Source: Heloderma charlesbogerti
Taxonomy: Eukaryota > Chordata > Lepidosauria > Squamata > Helodermatidae
DNA length: 64,000 nt
Reading direction: 5' to 3'
Assembly (NCBI GenBank): GCA_026122225.1
Contig: JANEZZ010000737.1
Location: 558,001 to 622,000 of the forward strand
The position numbers were made by a program, and so were the translations under genes. How positions within the stretch are numbered: position 1 is the stretch's first letter; the number at the start of each line of letters is the position of its first letter. Under the pieces are notes generated by a model, which did no database searches, was not told the origin of the DNA, and saw only the letters and a program-made list of their open reading frames with translations. Below, piece after piece: positions 19,684-29,018 of the stretch.

Positions 19684-21112
19684 AAGTGCCAGATGACTGG
19701 AGGAGGGCTAATGTCCCTATCTTCAAAAAGGGTAAAAAGGAGGAACCTGGGAACTACAGACCAGTCAGGCTGACATCAATCCCTGGGAAAATTCTGGAGC
19801 AGATGATAAAGCAATCCATCTGGAAGCACCTTGAAAACAATGCAGTGATTACTCGAAGCCAACATGGATTTGTCAAGAACAAATCCTGCCAGATGAATCT
19901 GATCTCATTTTTTGATCAAGTAACATCCCTTGTGGACTGTGGGAATGCTGTAGACATAATATACCTCTACTTCAGCAAAGCTTTTGACAAAGTGCCCCAT
20001 GATATCCTGATGAGCAAACTAGCTCAAAGTGAGCTAGATGAAACAACGATCAGGTGGATCCACAGTTGGCTACAGAACTGGACTCAAAGCGTGCTTATCA
20101 ATGGGATCGTCTCAAACTGGGGAGAGGTAATGAGTGGGGTACCGCAGGGCTCAGTCCTGGGCCCAGTGCTCTTCAACATTTTTATGAATGACTTGGAAGA
20201 GGAGGTGCAGGGAATGCTGATCACATTTGCAGATGACACAAAATTGGGCGGGATAGCTAATACTTTGGAAGACAGAAACAACATTCAAAGTGATCTGGAT
20301 AGAATGGAGTGCTGGGCAGAAAACAACAGATGACATTTAATAGGGATAAATGCCAAGTTTTGCACCTAGGAAAAAGAAACCAAATGCACAGTTACAAGTT
20401 GGGGTATACCTGGCTCAACAATACTACAAGCGAGAAGGATCTTGGAATTGTTGTAGATCACAAGCTGAATATGAGCCAACAATGTGATGATGGAAAAAAG
20501 ACAAATGCTATTTTGGGCTGCATTAATAGAAGCAGATCTTCCAAATCCCAGGAAGTACTAGTTCCCCTCTACTCAGCACTGGTTACGCCTCATCTGGAGT
20601 ACTGTGTCTAGTTCTGGGCACCACATTTTAAGAAGGATGCAGACAAACTGGAGAGGGTTCAGAGGAGGGCAACAAAGATGATCAGGGGACTGGAAACAAA
20701 GCCCTATGAAGAGAGACTGAAAGAACTGGGCATGTTTAGCCTTGAGAGGAGAAGACTGAGGGGAGAGATGATAGCGCTCTTCAAGGACTTTAAGGTTGTC
20801 ACAGAGAGGAAGGCCAGGATCTCTTCTCCATCATCCCAGAGTGCAGGACATGGAATAATGGGCTCAAGTTACAGGAAGCCAGATTCCAGCTGAACATCAG
20901 GAAAAACGTCCTGACTGTTAGAGCAATAGGACAATGGAACCAATTACCTAGGGAGGTGGTGGGCTCTCCCACACTGGAGACATTCAAGACAAGGCTGAAC
21001 AGCCATCTGTCAGGGATGCTCTGACTTGGATTCCTGCATTGAGCAGCGGGTTGGACTCGATGGCCTTGTAGGCCCCTTCCAACCCTACTATTCTATGATT
21101 CTATGATAGGGG
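19684..21112 (+). mobile_element. CR1 LINE, 5'-truncated, inserted in L2-like copy
   Basis: The RT frame (19686-20333) starts within the domain and holds GNYRPVRLTSIPGKILEQM, SKAFDKVPHDILMSKL, VPQGSVLGPVLFNIFMNDL and FADDTKLGG with the catalytic aspartates near residue 180. Next to the copy at 51495-53262 one A is missing near 20330, which shifts the frame into the second segment (20309-20611: NMSQQCD, VPLYSALVTPHLEYCV). A CAG codon has become TAG at 20609-20611. A third segment follows from 20678 ([20 protein letters not shown]). The 3' end is the CR1 mark: GATGGCCTTGTAGGCCCC and two ATTCTATG units. AGGGCA-type sequence flanks both ends. It is non-functional. Confidence 0.9.
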
Positions 21113-21400
21113 CATAGCTGGGTCACCAGCCAAAGCTGGTAGAAGGCATTCCGTGCCACTGAAGCCACTGAGCCTCAAGTGATAGGGATGGCTTCAGGAG
21201 AACCCCCAAACTATGAACCTGCTCCTTCAAAGGGAGTGCAACCCCATCCCAAACAAGTTGAATACCTTCCATTTGGGCAGAAGAACCACCCACTAATAGC
21301 ATCTCAGTCTTGTTTGGATGAAGTTTCAGTTTATTAGCCCTCATCCTGTCCATTGTCACAGCCAGGCACTGATTTGATTTAGCATATCCACAGCCATTTT
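21113..21400 (-). mobile_element. L2-like LINE, continuation upstream of the CR1 insertion
   Basis: The minus frame reads MRANKLKLHPNKTEMLLVGG and DGVALPLKEQVHSLGVLL, the region just after the YADD motif. It joins the part at 18960-19680 across the CR1 copy. Confidence 0.75.
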
Positions 21401-21730
21401 TTTTTCAGATTTATTGTTCACCTCTCCGATAACATCTGATGAAAGGTGCTCTATAAATATCTAAACGAATAAACAGCTTTTTGGACAGGGAGGAATGCTG
21501 CATTCTACCAGCTTTGATTGGTGGCCCAGCTACACCGCTATCTGGACAGAGGCATATTCTGCCCATCATAATAATTGCGCTGGGCAAAACAGCCCCCTCC
21601 CCTCCCCATGCATGTCCTCCCCGTGAGTGAGTGTGGAACAATGTGAGAAGGATTGAGGGGGACACCGGCCCTGGCTTCACCCATCAACCCATGGCCCATG
21701 GCCATTGCCAGCCACTGTCCACCCATGCTA
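21401..21730. other. unassigned non-coding DNA
   Basis: A T-run at 21399-21407 borders the LINE. Nothing else recognised. Confidence 0.4.
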
Positions 21731-21832
21731 GTGGAGGCTGGTGGCTCCAATGTCAGTGGGGTTATGAATCAACCCTGGGTTTCAGTCAGAATCAGTCAGA
21801 ACTCTAAAGGAGCCATCTGAGGTGCTTAGCAC
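21731..21832 (+). mobile_element. single arm of the AGTGGAGG foldback MITE
   Basis: GTGGAGGCTGGTGGCTCCAA to GCCATCTGAGGTGC. Confidence 0.65.
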
Positions 21833-22084
21833 ACCTGACAGTGTTTCTTGGGGGCAAAAGGATTGCCTACCCTTTCTATAGGAGAAGAACTGGAAATGGA
21901 AGCCTCATACAGCTGACAGCTACAGTGGTTGGGGACTGGGTGGATTTTGCACCTGGGTCAATATAAGAAAGCACAGTCCTCCTGGGTATGTACAGGGCAC
22001 CTTCTCTCTCTCGCCACTCAGCAACTGGAGCTGTCGCCAGAACCTTGCCATGAAGATCTGACCCCCGATAGCTTCTGTGAAATG

Positions 22085-22388
22085 GAACTCAGTCCATTCA
22101 GCCCAAGGACCAAGTTCCGTTTTGCAGAAGCTTTCGGGGGCCACATTCGGCAGTGGGTGGGGCCAAAGGGAAAAGGGGAGAGGCCCCCCCAAAATACCAG
22201 CATAGTTTAGCTTAAAGCTCTTACTGCCAGTCACTGACCCTTTTAGAATGCGGAAACAACTGCACAAAGGCTGGGAAACCACCAAACCACTGTTGGAGAG
22301 AAGGGGGCAGGGCCTTCTGGGGAACTGGACTGGGACCCCAGGTGGGCCAAATTTGGCCCCCAGACTTAAGGTTCTGCACCCTGGTGTA
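22085..22388. mobile_element. CAGGGGTGG-type hAT MITE, one end decayed
   Basis: Inverted relative to 8231-8593: CCAAATTTGGCCCCCAG, GAAACCACCAAACCACTGTT and CTTTTAGAATGCGG match it in reverse order. The right end CACCCTGGTGTAGG is recognisable, the left is not. Confidence 0.6.
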
Positions 22389-23429
22389 GGACTTCCTTCT
22401 GGGCAAATGACAGAATTCTCCATGCAAGGCTGAGTCCTGGTATCCCCCTGTAGGAATTAAGCATTGCCCACATGACAGCATTCAGAAAGCGACTTTTTGG
22501 GGAAACCTGTAAAGCATGTAGAAGTGCCCGGATATCTCCAGTGAACCTTATGCTGGGACGGACTGTTGCTGCACCCTTTTGCTGGTGGCTGTGCTACGAG
22601 CACATCAGATTTCCAAAGTAAATGCCACACTGATTTCCTCATTTACTCCTGGGGAAAACTTCTAGCTCTAAGAACACTCTTAGAACAAAGCTCTAAGAAT
22701 ACTTGTTTTGACCATGTTTAAGAGTGCCCTCTACGAGCTTTTGCTTTTGACGGTCACATCAGATTGCTCTGTCAAATGGAGGACACAAAACAAAAGGGGG
22801 AAATAAGTCACTTATGCGGTGATTACTAATGAAGAATAGGCCATGTTTATCCACCATTTTCAACTCAAGACATGCTAATTTAAACTTTACAGTTTTAGTG
22901 TATTCTCTTGTCCCCATGTGCTATCTTTGAACAACGGGTATGCTTTATCTTTGTAATTAACCATTCAGCCTAGCAACATATCATCAATTAGGTGTGAGTC
23001 ATTTGGTTGGTAAATCAAACAGTGTGTCACCGAAACAAAATTGATTTCCTCCTGACCTCGGATGATGACAATAAAGAGTTACACAGCTATACTTAAAATT
23101 TCCCTGTTGTAATTTGCAGGTGCCTTCTGGACCTGTAATTTGATGCTGTGGTTTCTGAAGGGTGAAAGAACACACTTCATCCTGGCCATTATTCGTTTTC
23201 TTTTGCAGCAACCTGCATTTAAGGTTAGAGCATATAAATAAACAACAAAAGAGAGAGGACGTAAGAGTTAGGAGGCTTTCCTAGAAATTATAAAATGAAA
23301 GTGGCTACTGTGGTAGTCTGACTTGTGCATTACATTGACCTTTATAAAGTTGAGTGAAACTTTATTAAAACAGAATGAGAAGAAAAACATGAAGGTGGCT
23401 GAACGAAAGACCTCTTCCTCCAATACAAA

Positions 23430-23431
<2 letters not shown>
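22389..23431. other. unassigned DNA, possibly single-copy
   Basis: About 1 kb with no repeat that I recognise. TAATTA-, CAATTAGG- and GTAATTAACC-type motifs cluster at 22840-23060, which is seen in conserved non-coding elements but proves nothing alone. Confidence 0.4.

Positions 23432-23493
<62 letters not shown>
23432..23493. repeat. microsatellite (TA)n(CA)n
   Basis: About 25 TA units followed by five CA units. Confidence 0.95.
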
Positions 23494-23559
23494 TCCAGAT
23501 CAAGGGAGGCCCTGATCACAATTCCAGCACTGTCCAAAGTATGACCGGAGTGTACTTGG

Positions 23560-23860
23560 TGTAGGGACTTCTCAGCAGTAGGCCCAAGGTTGTGGAACTC
23601 TTTACTCTGGAAGATCTGTGTGGCCTTCTCTCGCTCTGATGGCTATATGCTATCTCCAGGATCAGAGACAGCAATCCTCTGAATACCAGTCACTGGGGAA
23701 CAACAGTGAGAGAGGACCATCACTCTTATGTCCTGCTTGTGGGCTACCCAGAGGCATCTGTTTGGCCACTATGGGAAACAGGATGCTGGACTTGATAGGC
23801 CTTTGGTCTCATCCAGGAGGGCTTCTCTTATGTCCTTAAGCGCAAACAAATTTGTTTAGG
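23560..23860 (+). mobile_element. LINE 3' end (CR1/L2-type)
   Basis: GGTTGTGGAACTCTTTACTC resembles a LINE C-terminal coding end. It is followed by CCTCTGAATACCAGTCACTG, GATGCTGGACTTGATAGGCC and TTTGGTCTCATCCAGGAGGG. The same 3' text occurs inverted at 40392-40650. Confidence 0.6.
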
Positions 23861-23876
23861 CAAGCATTCAAGCATT

Positions 23877-24372
23877 TTTGTTGTTGTTGTTCGGTCGTTC
23901 AGTCATGTCTGACTCTTTGTGACCCCATGGACCATAGCACGCCAGGCCTTCCTGTCCTGCGCTCTCTCCCAGAGTGTGCTCAAGTCCATATTCATTGCAT
24001 CAGTGATGCTATCTAGCCATCTCATCCTCTGCTGTCCCCTTCTCCTTTTGCCTTCAGTCTTTCCCAGCATCAGGGTCTTCCAGAGAGTTTTCTCTTCACA
24101 TTACGTGGCCAAAATATTACGTAAGTATCTGTCCTTCCAATGAGCACTCAGGGTTGATTTCCTTTAGGATGGACTGATTTGACCTCCTTGCAGTCCAGGG
24201 GACTCGTAAGAGTCTTCTCCAGCACCACAGTTCGAAAGCATCCATTCTTCGGCGCTCAGCCTTCCTTATAGTCCAGCTCTCACAGCCATGCATTACTACT
24301 GGGAAAACCATAGCTTTGATTAGACGGACCTTTGTCGGCAAGGTGATGTCTCTGCTTCTTACTATGCTGCAT
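23877..24372 (-). mobile_element. BovB (RTE) LINE 3' end, second copy
   Basis: Minus frame (24341-24117) encodes MVFPVVMHGCESWTIRKAE, AFELWCWRRLLRVPWTARR and SILKEINPECSLEGQI. Compared with 11136-11757 about 20 bp are missing near 24120, after which the frame is lost. The 3' end at 23877-23915 has the (TTG)n tail. Confidence 0.9.
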
Positions 24373-25022
24373 ACCTTGAAACAATTTGAATGTGTTCTGG
24401 TCTATCTTTTTTAAAAAATCCTTCATTATTATAATGTTACTGCTGGTTTATGGTGTTGTTTTCATGTTGTTTGTTTGTTGTTTTTAAGCTGCATTGTTTT
24501 ATTGCATTTTTAAATACTGGTTATTGGGCATGTTTTGGGTCCCAGAATGGGACAGAAAGGAAGAATATAAATACTTTTTAATAAAACAGAGATGTGAGGC
24601 AGCTCTACGTAAGTTTGCCTCCTTCCTTCCTTCCTTCCTTCTCCTTTCCTTTCCTTTCCTTTCCTTTCCTTTCCTTTCCTTTCCTTTCCTTCCTTCCTTC
24701 CTTCCTTACTGCCCCATTAAAGAGTCACACACATTTGTAAGTCTAAATACTACATCATTTGCTTAAATGGTATTTCTTTCCACTTTAGCGCAAGTGATTT
24801 TCTGGCTATCTTTGATCTCAGTACCAAATGTTTTTTAACAGCTTATGCAAACATGACATGGATTTGTCAGAATCCAGATTTGTTCTTTAGAGTACAAAAA
24901 TCTTCATATGAGGAAAGAGATTTCTTTGCATGAATTGCCCTTTTGGAGCAGTTGTTCCATCTGCACAATACTCCCACTGAATATGGGAGGAAGATCATTG
25001 AATCAGCATGACAGAGTACATT
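24373..25022. other. unassigned AT-rich DNA
   Basis: Apart from the pyrimidine microsatellite listed separately, no feature is recognised. Confidence 0.4.
24622..24706. repeat. microsatellite (CTTC)n(TTTCC)n(CTTC)n
   Basis: A pure pyrimidine tract of about 85 bp, dominated by TTTCC pentamers between TTCC tetramers. Confidence 0.95.
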
Positions 25023-25195
25023 AAGGGCACAATCCTATGCATATTTAGACAGAAAGAAGTCCTACAACTCCCAGCACTCCCTAGCCAGCCATGCTGGCTG
25101 GGGAGTGCTGGGAGTTTATTCTAAACTCCCAGCACTCCCCAGCATTTGTTCTAAAAGGAGTGCTTTTAGAATAAATTACTAAAAGCACTCCTAAA
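25023..25195. mobile_element. A-type MITE, rearranged
   Basis: AAGGGCACAATCCTATGCAT and AGTCCTACAACTCCCAGC open a normal A-type copy. The right arm breaks off after GGGGAGTGCTGGGAGTTT. It is followed by a repeat of CTCCCAGCACTCCCCAGC and by AAAAGGAGTGCTTTTAG, a second small palindrome. Confidence 0.55.
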
Positions 25196-26304
25196 TGTTG
25201 TATGCCATGAACAATGTCCTTCTGTTGTCTACATAGGACATTCTCTATGCAAGAGGATAAATGGACCCTTATGTGGGCTTTCTTCACACAGAGCTTTTAT
25301 CCTGCTATTGAGGTGGCTCTCTCACAGAAGTTTGTGGGCTCTTTAGATGACACCATGAACCTCCAGGGAGTCTCTTGCCCTAAATGCCCTTTGTTCCATT
25401 TTTAAATAGATTGCAGATAATGAGGTATCAAATTACCCTGTTGTGTTCCACTTGAGTACCCTCCCTGAAAAGAGGAAAAGTGGCAAGAAGAGGAGCAAGA
25501 TCAATGAAAGACATGGAAGACTTAGATGTGGGGGAAAGGGGAGGGGGAAAAGGTAGCACATGAAAAAGGGAGTCATTGTGATCCTACATTTAAAACGGTA
25601 GCACAGCGCCCCATTTTAAATGCAGGATTTTTTAGGCTGGTGGAGAGATGCTCATGATATCAAAACAGCAAGATTCAGTGCAAGAATATTTCAGTGTTCT
25701 ATGACACTCTCTCTTGACCTTGAAGTCACCATACTTCAACAAAACGTCTTCAAAGGGAGGCCCCAGTGTGAAATGGCTGAGCTAGAATTTGTTAGCAAAT
25801 TCAATTCTATGCAGTTCAGGCTCAATCAGGACTCTGGGTTTCTTTCCCACTGGACATATTAAAGTGTAGCTACAAAGACAGTGTTGGTACACTGACTGCT
25901 GTTATAAAGAGGACATTCTGTTCTTGTATACATTTGGGCTCCCCATAGAAATGTCACAGACCTACTGCTACCCCCTGGCATTTCATGACCTTTTGTCCCT
26001 ACTGTTTACAAATCTCCCCCCTCCCAACATTCATTTATATCTCTGCAGATTGAGGATAGCACCACACATCTGACAAAGTGGGCTTTCATCCAAGACAGCT
26101 AATGCCACAATAAAACTGTCAGTCTTTAAAGCCCTTCCTAGATATTAAAAACTGCTATGATGGGGCGTACCATCTGGACCTCAGAGGTGGTTTATGCCTC
26201 TCTGAGAGACAGTGTAGTTCCCACAGAAGGAGGTAGTGGTTAATTCCCTGGTTTGTTTTTTTTAATAGATTTGATTTCTGGATACTGAATAACTATCACC
26301 CAAT
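25196..26304. other. unassigned non-coding DNA
   Basis: No repeat recognised. The 80-codon plus frame at 25620 has no known motif. Confidence 0.4.
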
Positions 26305-26312
26305 ATCAAATG

Positions 26313-27166
26313 CAGGGGTGGGCAAAACTCACGCACCCCTCCCCCAGGCTGCATGTGGGCCCTCCCCAGCTGTTTTTGTGCCCCAACCGGGTCCCTGCCA
26401 CCAAAATTGCCACTATGGCAGCAAACATTGCAGTGATTTTGTACGGAAAGAAGGCGTGTGCAGAGTGTGCCCAATTTTCAAGCAGATTTATTTGTTTGTT
26501 TGTTTATTTCTATACTGCCCAATAGCTGAAGCTCTCTGGGCTGTTCACAAAAATTAAAACTAAAATGCACAGGATAAAATAATATAAAATATAAAAGCCT
26601 TAAAACCACAATATAACAATACAACCAGAATAAAATCTAGCAGCAATGCAGAGATTTAAAATACAGATTTAAAACACCAAAGCTAAAGGACTAGGAAGCT
26701 AAAATGCTAAAATGCCGGGGAGAATAAAAAGGTCTTCACCTGGCACCGGAAGGCGTACAACATAGGTGCCTGGAGAATCTCACTAGCTCATTCCACAGCC
26801 AGGATGCCACAGCAGAAAAGGCCCTCTTCCTAGTGGCCACCCACCTCACTTCCTTTGGTAGGGGCTCACGGAGAAAGGCTGCTGAGGATGATATTAAGGT
26901 CTGGGCAGGCACATATGGGAGGAGGCGATCCTTCAGATAACCTGGCCCCAAGCCATTAAAGGCTTTGAATGTTAACACCAGCTCTTCAAACTGTGCTTCT
27001 GGAAGCATGAATCTGCTAGTAAGCAAGGCGAGCCCTCCCTGTGCACCTTGTTTCCCTGCAAAATCACTGCACTTTGCCACCACAGCAGATTCAGCAGTGG
27101 AGGTGGCCCCCAGTGGATTGGGGGGGCAATGTGGCTCCCCCAACCCCCCGGATTTTCCCACCCCTG
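26313..27166. mobile_element. hAT element (CAGGGGTGGG ends) split by an L2-like insertion
   Basis: Left end CAGGGGTGGGCAAAACTC, right end GGATTTTCCCACCCCTG. The 8 bp outside are ATCAAATG (26305-26312) and AGCTAATG (27167-27174), six of eight equal. Inside, an L2-like 3' end occupies 26485-26995. The hAT part alone would be about 340 bp and has no transposase frame. Confidence 0.65.
26485..26995 (-). mobile_element. L2-like LINE 3' end inside the hAT element
   Basis: The minus strand carries a C-terminal RT frame (LTFKAFNGLGPGYLKDRLLP, ELVRFSRHLCC) and ends at TATACTGCCCAATAGCTGAA with an AAATAAACAAACAAACAAAT-type tail at 26485-26509. No stop interrupts the 65 codons of the C-terminus. Confidence 0.75.
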
Positions 27167-27183
27167 AGCTAATGTATTATTCT

Positions 27184-29001
27184 TTCTTTCTTTTTTTAAT
27201 TTTTTAATTTTATCTTTATAAATGAAATAAACAATACCAAAATTACCAACAACCTGATCAATACTACAATTTCCCAACAATACAATATTCTGATGAGGAC
27301 ACCACAATAAAAAAAGAGAAGGAAAAAGAAAAGAAAAAAAAAGGAAAAGGGAGGAGGAAAGGAAGTGAAGAAAGAAGAAGATTCCCCTTCCCCTCTCCCT
27401 CCCCTTTAAAGAATTAAGTTTAAACTCCAATACCCCCCGGCCTCCAATGCCATTCTATTTTAAAAACTATAGCTATAACCTTAATAATCTTACAGTTTAA
27501 TAAACAACCTTACATTTCAATATCATATCATCAATCTTATATCAAAGAAACAGGTCTACAATTAATTCCCAGAACCCTATATTATTATTGTTGTTCTTGT
27601 TGTTGTTGTTAATATATAGTGTTATATAATAATAAAATTTAATATAAACCTTCAACAGTCAGTAATATATTTTATCCTAGATATATTATCTATTTTAAAA
27701 TAGAAAATATAAAGAAAAGCAAGAAAAAACAAAAGATGAAAGAGAATAGATGAATATATGTATAATCATTTATCTTCTGAGCTAGCCTGGATCATGTAGA
27801 CTAAACAGAAACAGTTAACAAAGCTTGTTTAAAGATTCCAGTTCATGGGGTTGTAACAGGAATCTCACACATTTTTACGTTCAGCCATGCCTCCGCCATT
27901 TCATGATCTAGAAACTTCTTCATCTGACCTTCTGTCACAATACAAAGTGTAGCAGGATATTTTAAGTAATATTGTAAATTCATTTGTTTTGCCATATTTT
28001 TTGCTTTGATAAATTGCCTTGTTTTATTCACCACCTCTTTGATGTAGTCTGGAAATAACATAACTTTATCTTGTTTCCAGGAAAGGCTTTGTAGAGACTT
28101 TTGCAAATTGGATTATGATCATGTAATCAGTCCCTTTAACATTTGGCACAGGAAATGCCTGCTCAATATCAAGTAAATAATCAGATGGGATAGGGAGTAT
28201 CTCATGCAAAGGTTTGTCCACAAAAATAGGCAATTTTACATCATTAGACAGATTTTTAATCCCAATAATACGTACATTGGATCTCCTCGTGAAGGCCTCC
28301 AGTTGAAAAATTCTATCAGAGGCATTTTTAAAACAAATGTGTGTCATAGTTTCATTTCCTGCCACTCAGTTTTCTAGCTCATTAGTTTTCATCTCCATTT
28401 TTTGCCATGGTGCATTAATTAAATCTACAGCTCCTTGCAAGACGGTGATGGAATTTTGGATTAAATCCAACCTTTTGGCTTGCTCCGTCAATTGCGAAGA
28501 TAAAGTCTTTATCAAAGTAAATAATTCCCCTATATCTTCTGTTCTTGAAACTTTTGACACAGGAGGTGTGGGGGGAGTTGATGCCAGCTCCTTTCTTCTC
28601 CTCGGTGCAGTCATGTTTCTCTCAAACATATTTTGCAGGTCCTCAGATGTTCTCAAATATTGTTAACATTTCTTAAATCATCCCTCAGAAGTTGTTGATA
28701 TTTCTTAAAGCATATATTATTATGGAACACATCAGCCCCGTTTTCTCCTATGGAATAGGAGTCTTAGTACAGCTTTTTGCGTTAGTAAAGCTCTGGAGAG
28801 ATAATCCTGGAATCCAGCCCCCCCACTATCTTGAGGGGGTACTTTTCTCCAAGATGTTATCCAGATGTTGCCTTGCCCCCCCTTTAATTCCAGGGGGAAT
28901 GAAAAGGTTTTTCAACCTTTTAAAAAGCTGTTTGAGAAAGCTCCCACACGGAGCTGCCCATGGGATGCTACCAGAGCGACATTGGTTCCAACCGGAAGTC
29001 C
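27184..29001 (-). mobile_element. ORF1-only L1-type retrotransposon with 17-bp target duplication
   Basis: AGCTAATGTATTATTCT stands on both sides (27167-27183 and 29002-29018), 17 of 17 equal. Between them, on the minus strand, lie in order: a GC-rich 5' leader that starts GGACTTCCGGTTGGAACC, an ORF1-type reading frame (28656-27843, listed separately), a 3' part of about 650 bp rich in purines, and an A-rich tail ending in AAAAAAAGAAAGAAAGA. No endonuclease or reverse transcriptase follows. A complete end-to-end insertion without ORF2 resembles the half-L1 (HAL1) elements known from mammals. It must have used enzymes from another L1. Length is 1818 bp. Confidence 0.8.
27843..28656 (-). pseudogene. 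L1-type ORF1 (RNA-binding protein), one stop and one frameshift
   Basis: ORF1p of L1 binds LINE RNA as a trimer and acts as nucleic acid chaperone. The first 96 codons (28656-28366) hold a coiled-coil-like stretch (LIKTLSSQLTEQAKRLDLIQ) and end at an in-frame TGA at 28366-28368. The frame goes on without a gap into an RRM-like part (RIFQLEAFTRRSNVRIIGI) with the expected LEA..RR.N.RI.G signature. Near 28100 it shifts frame and continues as the C-terminal domain (VMLFPDYIKEVVNKTRQF, NLQYYLKYPATLCIV). Domain order and total length of about 270 residues fit a short vertebrate ORF1p. No gene copy is intact. Confidence 0.75.
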
Positions 29002-29018
29002 AGCTAATGTATTATTCT

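Noticed and set aside
23268..23544. Frames with an alternating Y-I run
   Set aside because: Translation of the (TA)n microsatellite.
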